Positions 38,954 through 44,341 of a stretch of 44,341 nucleotides of DNA are shown here, in pieces (within the stretch, counting starts at the first letter, position 1; each line of letters opens with the position of its first letter). The notes below the pieces were generated by a model. The model was not told the DNA's origin, ran no database searches, and saw nothing but the letters and a program-made list of their open reading frames with translations. This stretch comes from CAYFUR01 sp964346275 (GTDB lineage: Bacteria; Sumerlaeota; Sumerlaeia; SLMS01): positions 1 through 44,341 of the forward strand of contig CAYFUR010000019.1 of NCBI GenBank assembly GCA_964346275.1, written 5' to 3'. A program made the translations under genes and the position numbers.

Positions 38954-39781
38954 TTACTTCGTGCGGCGCCGGATAATGAGGCGCGTGCTGGCCTTCTTGC
39001 CACGACGGGTACGCAGGCCCTTGCTGATCTGGCCCCAGGGGGAACAAGGGTGGCGCCCGCCGGAGGAACGGCCTTCGCCGCCGCCCATGGGGTGATCCAC
39101 CGGGTTCATGGTGACGCCGCGGTTGTGGGGCCGACGGCCTTTCCAGCGCGAGCGGCCCGCCTTGCCCGCGGTGACCAGTTCGTGATCCTGGTTGCCCACC
39201 GAGCCCATCGTGGCCCGGCACTTGGATGGCACCTGGCGCACTTCGCCCGAGGGCAGGCGCAATGTGGCCATGCGGCCCTCGCGCGCCAAAAGGACGGTGC
39301 TGTTTCCAGCGGAGCGGCAAAGCTGGGCTCCCTTGCCCGGCTGAAGCTCCACGCAGTGAATCGTGCTGCCGACGGGAATCTTGCTCAGCGGCAGGCAATT
39401 GCCCAGGCGGATCTCCGCTCCCTCGCCGCTCATCACCTTCGCTCCGACTTTCAAGCCCTTGGGCTGAATGATGTAGGCCTTCTTGCCGTCGGCATAGTGA
39501 AGCAGGGCAAGGTGCGAGGTGCGGTAGGGATCGTATTCGATCGCCGCGACCTTGGCGGGCACCCCGTCATGGGCCCGCTTGAAATCAACCACACGGTAAA
39601 GCCGCTTATGGCGTCCGCCGCGGAAACGGCTGGTAATGCGCCCATGGTTGTTGTGTCCCGCCTTGTATGGAAGGCGCTCGAGCAGGGAACGCTCCGGCGC
39701 CTTCTTGGTGAGCTCTTCAAAGCTCAACACCGTCATGGTGCGGCGGACCGGCGTATAAGGATTGAATCTTTTGATCGGCAT
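38954..39781 (-). CDS. rplB: 50S ribosomal protein L2
   Basis: The 275-residue L2 is central to peptidyl transfer and subunit association. It has MPIKRFNPYTPVRRTMTVLSFEELTK, HNNHGRITSRFRGGRHKRLYRVVDFKR, AIEYDPYRTSHLALLHYADGKKAYIIQPKGL and the conserved NRGVTMNPVDHPMGGGEGRSSGGRHPCSPWG containing the functionally important His. Usual length and order. Confidence 0.99.
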   Translation of the reverse strand: MPIKRFNPYTPVRRTMTVLSFEELTKKAPERSLLERLPYKAGHNNHGRITSRFRGGRHKRLYRVVDFKRAHDGVPAKVAAIEYDPYRTSHLALLHYADGKKAYIIQPKGLKVGAKVMSGEGAEIRLGNCLPLSKIPVGSTIHCVELQPGKGAQLCRSAGNSTVLLAREGRMATLRLPSGEVRQVPSKCRATMGSVGNQDHELVTAGKAGRSRWKGRRPHNRGVTMNPVDHPMGGGEGRSSGGRHPCSPWGQISKGLRTRRGKKASTRLIIRRRTK

Positions 39782-39798
39782 CTCGGTTCAGGCTCCTC

Positions 39799-40098
39799 TT
39801 ACATCAGCTCGATCTGCTGGCCTTCGGCAAGCGTCACGTAGGCTTTCTTCACATCTGGGCGCTTGCCGCCCCGTCCCGGACGCATCCGCGACGAGCGGTC
39901 CTTGCCCTTCACCTTCACGGTATTCACGTTCTGCACCGTCACGCCGTAGGCGGTTTCCACGGCCCACTTGATCTCGCGCTTGTTCGCGTCGATCCCCACA
40001 TGGAAGACGTATTCCTGCGCCGTCTTTTCCGTGCCGTGGAGGGCCTTTTCCGTAATAATCGGGCGGACAAGGATCTGATAGGGGCTCTTCTGAATCAT
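39799..40098 (-). CDS. rplW: 50S ribosomal protein L23
   Basis: The 99-residue L23 sits at the exit tunnel and docks SRP and trigger factor. It has YQILVRPIITEKAL, YVFHVGIDANKREIKWAVETAYGVTVQNVNTVKVKGK. ATG 40098 was chosen: GGAGGAGC lies 8-9 bases upstream and it overlaps the rplD stop as ATGA. Confidence 0.98.
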   Translation of the reverse strand: MIQKSPYQILVRPIITEKALHGTEKTAQEYVFHVGIDANKREIKWAVETAYGVTVQNVNTVKVKGKDRSSRMRPGRGGKRPDVKKAYVTLAEGQQIELM

Positions 40099-40736
40099 TT
40101 TAAACGCTCCTCCAACGCCTGGACGGCGTCCCGCGTGATAATCAGCGTATCGCAAACGAGCAGGTCATAGACAGAAATCGCGTTTTCGACCTGGACGCGC
40201 GTCGGCACTTGGGCCGAGCCGCCAAGGTTGCGGGCCGCGCGGTTGAGCGCCTCGTCTTTTTCCTTGGTCACGATCAGGGTCTTGCCCTTCGCTCCGACCT
40301 GGCCGCGGAACTCCACGACCGACTTGGTCTTCGGCTCGCCGGGAAAATCCAGGGTGTCGACCACAATGATTTCGCCGGCTTCAAACTTATCTGTCAGGAT
40401 CGCGCGGAAGGCAGCGCGGCGCTTCTTCTTGTTGACCTTCTCGCGATAGCTGCGCGGAAGCGGGCCATGGGCGACGGAACCACCGGTCCAGATGTTTGAC
40501 CGGATCGAGCCATGCCGGGCGCGGCCCGTGCCTTTCTGGCGCCATGGCTTGCGGCCGCCGCCGCGGATTGTTCCCCGCGTGCGCGTGGAATGCGTGCCCT
40601 GGCGCTGATTGTTCCGGAAGGCATTGAAGACTTCCGCCACCACCTGGGCATTCTTCTCGGAGGCGAAGACCACGTCGCCGAGTGTCAGCGAGCCCGCGTC
40701 CTGGCCTTTTTGATTTTTTACCTTCAGTTCCGGCAT
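40095..40736 (-). CDS. rplD: 50S ribosomal protein L4
   Basis: The 213-residue L4 contacts the exit tunnel and, in some bacteria, autorepresses the S10 operon. It has RQGTHSTRTRGTIRGGGRKPWRQKGTGRARHGSIRSNIWTGGSVAHGP (the tunnel loop), KKRRAAFRAILTDK and the C-terminal ISVYDLLVCDTLIITRDAVQALEERLK. Its stop overlaps the rplW start. Confidence 0.99.
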   Translation of the reverse strand: MPELKVKNQKGQDAGSLTLGDVVFASEKNAQVVAEVFNAFRNNQRQGTHSTRTRGTIRGGGRKPWRQKGTGRARHGSIRSNIWTGGSVAHGPLPRSYREKVNKKKRRAAFRAILTDKFEAGEIIVVDTLDFPGEPKTKSVVEFRGQVGAKGKTLIVTKEKDEALNRAARNLGGSAQVPTRVQVENAISVYDLLVCDTLIITRDAVQALEERLK

Positions 40737-40770
40737 AGTTCCGTGCCTTCTATCAAAGACTTAGTCTTGA

Positions 40771-41415
40771 TCAGCCTTGGTTCGCCTGGCGGCTCTTCGC
40801 CTTGCGAATAATAACGTAGCCGCCGTTTGCACCGGGCACCGACCCCTTGATGAGGAGGAGGTTGCGCGCCGCGTCGGCCTTGACAATCTTCAGGTTCTTC
40901 ACCGTCACCCGCTCGCTGCCATAGTGGCCGGGCAGTTTCTTGCCCTTGAAGACGCGCGAGGGATCGGAAGCTCCGCCCATGGACCCGGGACCATTGTGAT
41001 ACATGGAGCCGTGGCTGTTCGGGCCGGGGTGGCTGTTGTGGCGCTTGAGAACGCCAGCGAATCCACGGCCTTTGCTCGTGCCGGAGATGGAAACCTTCTC
41101 GCCTTCTTCGAAGATTTCCACCGACAGGTTCTGGCCGACTTCCAATTCGGCTGTTTCATCGCCCCGGATCTCGCGTACAAAGCGAACGGGAGCGACGCCG
41201 GCCTTTGCATAGTGGCCCGCTTCGGGTTTGTTCACTTTGCGCTCGGGCTTGGCATCGTAGCCAATCTGGACAGCGGCATAGCCGTCATCCTCGACAGTGC
41301 GCTTGCAAACAACCGGGCAGGGGCCGGCTTCTATCAATGTCACGGGGATGACGGCACCCTTCTCATCGAAGACCTGAGTCATTCCCAACTTTTTGCCCAA
41401 CAATCCGAGCGGCAT
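40771..41415 (-). CDS. rplC: 50S ribosomal protein L3
   Basis: The 214-residue L3 is one of the first 50S assembly proteins and reaches the peptidyl transferase centre. It starts MPLGLLGKKLGMTQVFDEKGAVIPVTLIEAGPCPV. GTSKGRGFAGVLKRHN is the tip loop, followed by GPNSHGSMYHNGPGSMG and DPSRVFKGKKLPGHYGSERVTVKNL. GGAGG lies 11 bases before the ATG. A 121-base gap separates it from rpsJ. Confidence 0.99.
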   Translation of the reverse strand: MPLGLLGKKLGMTQVFDEKGAVIPVTLIEAGPCPVVCKRTVEDDGYAAVQIGYDAKPERKVNKPEAGHYAKAGVAPVRFVREIRGDETAELEVGQNLSVEIFEEGEKVSISGTSKGRGFAGVLKRHNSHPGPNSHGSMYHNGPGSMGGASDPSRVFKGKKLPGHYGSERVTVKNLKIVKADAARNLLLIKGSVPGANGGYVIIRKAKSRQANQG

Positions 41416-41536
41416 ATTTCCCGGAACCTCCGTTTCTTCGCCGTGGTCCGCCCCTCACGGTCGGGCGTCCCACTGGATCGGTCCTTTTGAATGCGGCCGC
41501 CATCTCACCGGCGGCAGACAGGTGCGCGCGGCGCCC

Positions 41537-41851
41537 TTACGACGTCAGCTTGATCTCCACATAGACACCCGCGGGCAGATCGAGGCTCTGCAATTCATCG
41601 AGCGTCTTCTGCGGCGGGTCTACCAGATCAATGAGACGCTTGTGCTGGCGCATTTCAAACTGCTCCCGGCTCTTCTTGTCGCCATTGGGCGACCGATTGA
41701 CCGTAAAGCGGCGGATGCGCGTGGGCAGGGGCACCGGCCCCGCCACGTTGGCGCCCGTCGTGCGCGCCGTGTCCACGATTGAGCCGACCGACGTATCGAG
41801 AAGGCGGCTGTCGAAGGACCAGAGGTTGATGCGGATAACTTGGCTTGGCAT
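41537..41851 (-). CDS. rpsJ: 30S ribosomal protein S10
   Basis: The 104-residue S10 has QVIRINLWSFDSRLLDTSVGSIVDTARTTGANVAGPVPLPTRIRRFTVNRSPNGDKKSREQFEMRQHKRLID, the complete core. S10 is also the NusE subunit of antitermination complexes. It is the first ribosomal protein gene of the cluster after tuf; the Shine-Dalgarno is weak. Confidence 0.99.
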   Translation of the reverse strand: MPSQVIRINLWSFDSRLLDTSVGSIVDTARTTGANVAGPVPLPTRIRRFTVNRSPNGDKKSREQFEMRQHKRLIDLVDPPQKTLDELQSLDLPAGVYVEIKLTS

Positions 41852-41886
41852 GTTGTTAATCGCCGTCGTTTCCTAGAGTTTCCTGT

Positions 41887-41930
41887 TCAGAAGAAGAGCG
41901 GGGAGATCAGGGGCTCTGCCCTCCCCGCTC
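41887..41930 (-). terminator. Attenuator-like hairpin between tuf and rpsJ
   Basis: GAGCGGGGAG (41930-41921 on the minus strand) pairs perfectly over 10 bp with CTCCCCGCTC (41905-41896) around a 15-base loop, followed by TTCTTCT. The stem is strong and the T-run moderate, so it may terminate only part of the transcripts and set tuf above S10 expression. Confidence 0.68.
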
Positions 41931-41950
41931 GGCTTATCTTGCTCGTGCGA

Positions 41951-43141
41951 TTACTCGATCACGTCGGAGACGACGCCGGCACCCACGGTGCGGCCGCCTT
42001 CGCGGATCGCGAAACGCAATTCCTTCTCGATCGCGATGGGCTTGCCGAGCACGCCGGTGATCTCGACGTTGTCGCCAGGCATGACCATCTCGACGCCCTC
42101 GGGAAGAAGCACTTCGCCGGTCACGTCGGTGGTGCGGAAGTAGAACTGCGGCTTGTAGCCCTTAAAGAACGGCGTATGGCGGCCGCCTTCTTCCTTGTTC
42201 AGGACGTAAACGGAAGCCTTGAACCTGGTGTGGGGCTTAATCGAACCCGGCTTGGCCACGACCATTCCGCGCTCGGCGTCGTCCTTGCCGATACCGCGGA
42301 GAAGCAGGCCCACGTTATCGCCGGCGATCGCTTCGTCCAGCAGTTTGCGGAACATTTCGATGTCCGTCGCCACAGTCTTGCGGGTATCGGTCAGACCGAC
42401 CAGCTCGACTTCCGTCATTTTCTTGAGAATTCCGCGCTCGACACGGCCCGTCACCACGGTGCCGCGGCCGGAGATCGAGAAGACATCCTCGATGGGCATG
42501 AGGAAGTCTTTGTCGGTATCGCGCTCGGGCTCCTGGATCCACTCGTCGCAGGCATCCATAAGGCGGTCGATGGACTGGGTGCCCAATTCGCTTTCTTCGC
42601 CCTCGAGAGCCTTCAGGGCGGAGCCGCGAACAACCGGGGTGTCGTCGCCGGGGAAATCGTACTTATCGAGGAGTTCGCGAACTTCCATTTCAACGAGTTC
42701 GAGCAGCTCTTCGTCGTCAACCATGTCGCACTTGTTGAGGTAAACGACAAGGGCGGGCACGTTGACCTGGCGGGCCAGGAGGACGTGCTCACGAGTCTGC
42801 GGCATGGGGCCGTCGGTGGCGGCGACCACGAGGATCGCCCCATCCATCTGGGCGGCACCGGTGATCATATTCTTGATATAGTCGGCGTGGCCCGGGCAGT
42901 CGACGTGTGCATAGTGGCGCGTCTGGGTCTGATATTCAACGTGCGCCGTGTTGATGGTGATACCACGATCTTTTTCCTCCGGCGCCTTATCAATGGCGGC
43001 GAAGTCGACGAACATGCCAAGCCCCTTGCTGTGCTGGTGCTTGGTGATTGCCGCCGTGAGCGTGGTCTTGCCGTGGTCGATGTGTCCGATGGTGCCGACG
43101 TTAATATGCGGCTTGTCTCGCTTGAATGCTTCCTTAGCCAT
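41951..43141 (-). CDS. tuf: Elongation factor Tu
   Basis: EF-Tu delivers aminoacyl-tRNA to the ribosome as a GTPase. The 396-residue protein has all G motifs: GHIDHGKTTLT (G1), DRGITI (G2), DCPGHADYIKNM (G3), NKCDMV (G4) and SALKA (G5). Domains 2 and 3 are complete, ending VGAGVVSDVIE. The G1 Ile in place of the common Val is a mild variation. It lies directly upstream of rpsJ. The usual partners rpsL, rpsG and fusA are not upstream in this window, so the str operon is broken up. Confidence 0.99.
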   Translation of the reverse strand: MAKEAFKRDKPHINVGTIGHIDHGKTTLTAAITKHQHSKGLGMFVDFAAIDKAPEEKDRGITINTAHVEYQTQTRHYAHVDCPGHADYIKNMITGAAQMDGAILVVAATDGPMPQTREHVLLARQVNVPALVVYLNKCDMVDDEELLELVEMEVRELLDKYDFPGDDTPVVRGSALKALEGEESELGTQSIDRLMDACDEWIQEPERDTDKDFLMPIEDVFSISGRGTVVTGRVERGILKKMTEVELVGLTDTRKTVATDIEMFRKLLDEAIAGDNVGLLLRGIGKDDAERGMVVAKPGSIKPHTRFKASVYVLNKEEGGRHTPFFKGYKPQFYFRTTDVTGEVLLPEGVEMVMPGDNVEITGVLGKPIAIEKELRFAIREGGRTVGAGVVSDVIE

Positions 43142-43497
43142 TTTGTGCCCCCAGCTGGAATCTGGTTTTGTAGTGCCGCCCTTAATGGGGCGTTTGGTCG
43201 TTTCTGTCCCTGCCTTGCCTGCCCCTCGGAGGGCGCCGTGAGCGTTGGCGCGCGGCCCCAGGCAGAGCGGGGTTTTCTGCGTTGTGATCTGAAGTGAGGA
43301 AATCGGAGAGGCGGCGCACGGCTACCCGCCCCTGCGAAGAGGCGGAAAGCGGAAGGCGCCCTCGACTTCCTGTTGGTCTTCAGACCATCAGTTGCGGTGG
43401 CCTTGGGCCAATGCCACGGGGAGGGAATCCGTGGCCCGCAAAAACCGCTGCCCGAAAGTGCCGTCGCGAAACGGGCTTTTCCGTGCAGCGGGCGAGG
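43142..43497 (-). other. Long untranslated leader upstream of tuf
   Basis: If the candidate promoter at 43526-43498 is used, about 350 untranslated bases precede tuf. I see no gene, tRNA or known riboswitch in it. It contains GC-rich self-complementary segments, for example GCCACGG (43413-43419) facing CCGTGGC (43429-43435), close enough to form a 7-bp hairpin with a 9-base loop. The tuf Shine-Dalgarno region reads GGGGGC. Confidence 0.45.
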
Positions 43498-43526
43498 ACA
43501 GTAGGTTTGGCCCCACCCCAAGTCAA
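43498..43526 (-). promoter_or_regulatory. Candidate sigma-70-type promoter of the tuf-S10 string
   Basis: On the minus strand TTGACT (43526-43521, 5 of 6) and TACTGT (43503-43498) are 17 bases apart, the ideal spacing. The -10 box matches only TA...T. It is the best promoter candidate in the 516-base gap between tuf and the truncated upstream gene. Confidence 0.5.
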
Positions 43527-43609
43527 CTGCAATTCGCGAGAATTTTCCGAGTTTTTTCCCCCTCGGCCGCAAAGCCCGCCGCATGGCCGTGAAAAGACGA
43601 AAGAAGGGC

Positions 43610-43635
43610 AAAAACAAGGCCCTCCGGAGCGCCTT
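43610..43635 (-). terminator. Probable terminator of the DnaD-like gene
   Basis: On the minus strand AAGGCGCT-CCGG-AGGGCCTT (43635-43616; one mismatch) is followed by GTTTTTG. It lies 22 bases after the stop of the DnaD-like gene and upstream of the tuf promoter. Confidence 0.6.
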
Positions 43636-43657
43636 AATTCCGCGGGGAAAGCCCCGG

Positions 43658-44341
43658 CTAAAGCGCGCTCTGGGATTCCTGGCGCCGCAACTCTTCGGCT
43701 TTTGCCTGGATTTTCATTTCGCGCCGGATTTCCGAAAGAATCCAGCTCAGACTGCGCGCCTCGCGCTTTTTTGCCCGCTCGAACACCTTTTCGATCAACG
43801 CCAGGTCGTAACGGTCGCAGATCATCTGGAGCTGATCGAGGATAATGGAGTTTATTTTCATGGAAAAAGTATTCAGATAAAGATCCACAACGCGGCGGAT
43901 TTTGGCCTCGCGCTCGCCGGAGGCGGCGGCCTCCTCCTCTTCTTCCTTCACCTCGACGGCGTAGCGGGGCGGCCATTCCGCCTCGAGGAAGGGATCAGGG
44001 TGGCTGGCGCGGACCTCGTCGCAGCTCTTGGGCGTGGGAATCGGGGTGATGAGCTGGAACAGCGCCGGCTCTTCCTCGCTGTCTGGGAGAAAAGCCCGCG
44101 CCACGCCAAGCTTGCGCATGGCCTTGACGGCTTTTTCCACGCGGGCGGGCTCGACGCCGGAGCGGGCCGCCAACTCGGCCAGGGGAATCTCCACCAGCCC
44201 CGGCCGGGCGGGATTGGCGGCCATGTCCAGCTCGACGATTTTCTTGAAGACCGCCCAGGGCGAGGCCGTCCTGGCCTTTTCGTAAAGCGCCTCGGGCAGG
44301 CCGCTGAGTTCCAGCCAGAGGGGAAAGAGGGTGAGATGGCG
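43658..44341 (-). CDS. 5'-truncated protein with a DnaD-like C-terminal domain
   Basis: The frame is open from the right window edge to the stop at 43658, with 227 residues visible; the true start lies beyond the window. ATG 44222-44224 lies inside the frame and is not needed as a start. The N-terminal part (SPWAVFKKIVELD, then IPLAELAARSGVEPARVEKAVKAMRKLGVA) looks like a winged helix. The C-terminal part, RRVVDLYLNTFSMKINSIILDQLQM, then YDLALIEKVFERAKKREARSLSWILSEI, resembles the DnaD/DnaB_2 domain ('YEenFGm.ispfiieeL..w...y..elI..Ai..A...n.rsl.YI.aIL'). DnaD domains help load the replicative helicase in Firmicutes. The assignment is by eye and needs a profile search. It is separated from tuf by a terminator and promoter. 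Confidence 0.55.
   Translation of the reverse strand, partial: RHLTLFPLWLELSGLPEALYEKARTASPWAVFKKIVELDMAANPARPGLVEIPLAELAARSGVEPARVEKAVKAMRKLGVARAFLPDSEEEPALFQLITPIPTPKSCDEVRASHPDPFLEAEWPPRYAVEVKEEEEEAAASGEREAKIRRVVDLYLNTFSMKINSIILDQLQMICDRYDLALIEKVFERAKKREARSLSWILSEIRREMKIQAKAEELRRQESQSAL

Noticed and set aside
41490..41520. 6-bp hairpin between rpsJ and rplC as an L4-type autoregulatory site
   Set aside because: The known S10 leader lies upstream of rpsJ in enterobacteria, and the stem here is short and without a T-run.
41840..43297. 485-residue open frame on the plus strand
   Set aside because: Antisense to EF-Tu; extremely conserved gene on the other strand.
1..44341. CRISPR arrays, insertion sequences, prophage genes, tRNAs
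   Set aside because: I looked for regular direct repeats, transposase-like proteins, phage structural genes and cloverleaf-like segments with a GGTTCGA-type T arm and found none I could support.

Overview
The window is GC-rich chromosomal DNA from a bacterium that I cannot name. It encodes a type IV pilus retraction ATPase, a lipoprotein with a clear lipobox, secreted proteins and a degenerate LpxL-like acyltransferase, so a Gram-negative envelope is likely. The mix of a pseudopilin-like hybrid, DUF4139-like tandem paralogues, a GCKR-like double-SIS protein and a split str/S10 arrangement suggests a little-cultured phylum (Sumerlaeota, Hydrogenedentes or PVC-like lineages are guesses only). 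I see no phage, insertion sequence, CRISPR array, tRNA or rRNA.

Region 1 (1-10 kb). A leftward gene is cut by the left edge, preceded by a leftward membrane/TPR protein with a pseudopilin-like middle. pilT (rightward) follows. A long leftward gene string then runs from about 9990 down to 2785: PilO-like membrane protein, STAS-TPR regulator, LpxL-like protein, ruvX, TPR lipoprotein, two DUF4139-like secreted proteins and ridA. Several of these overlap by ATGA, and the string meets pilT at a bidirectional terminator.

Region 2 (10-17 kb). Divergent from that string is an FHA-GAF-SpoIIE phosphatase, a plausible partner of the STAS protein in a partner-switching circuit, followed by a TIM-barrel glycosidase-like gene. 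Then come a small ferredoxin, a leftward FemAB/GNAT-like transferase, and two tandem membrane coiled-coil proteins ending at a strong terminator.

Region 3 (17-25 kb). AspT/YidE-type transporter, N-acyl-D-amino-acid deacylase and sodium:solute symporter run rightward. Serine acetyltransferase and a double-SIS MurQ/GCKR-like protein run leftward. Together these suggest salvage of amino acids and cell-wall sugars, but that link is inference.

Region 4 (25-43 kb). A nearly complete leftward S10-spc-alpha cluster runs tuf, rpsJ, rplC-D-W-B, rpsS, rplV, rpsC, rplP, rpmC, rpsQ, rplN-X-E, rpsH, rplF-R, rpsE, rpmD, rplO, secY, adk, map, infA, rpmJ, rpsM-K-D, rpoA, rplQ, and closes with a strong terminator. 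rpsN (S14) is absent from its usual place between rplE and rpsH. A candidate sigma-70-type promoter with a long leader lies ahead of tuf, and an attenuator-like hairpin separates tuf from rpsJ.

Region 5 (43.6-44.3 kb). A 5'-truncated leftward gene has an unusual DnaD-like C-terminal domain.

No single undescribed multi-gene defence or metabolic system is evident. The best leads are the pseudopilin-like/TPR hybrid, the STAS/SpoIIE pair, the degenerate LpxL-like gene, the GCKR-like protein, the missing rpsN and the DnaD-like gene.
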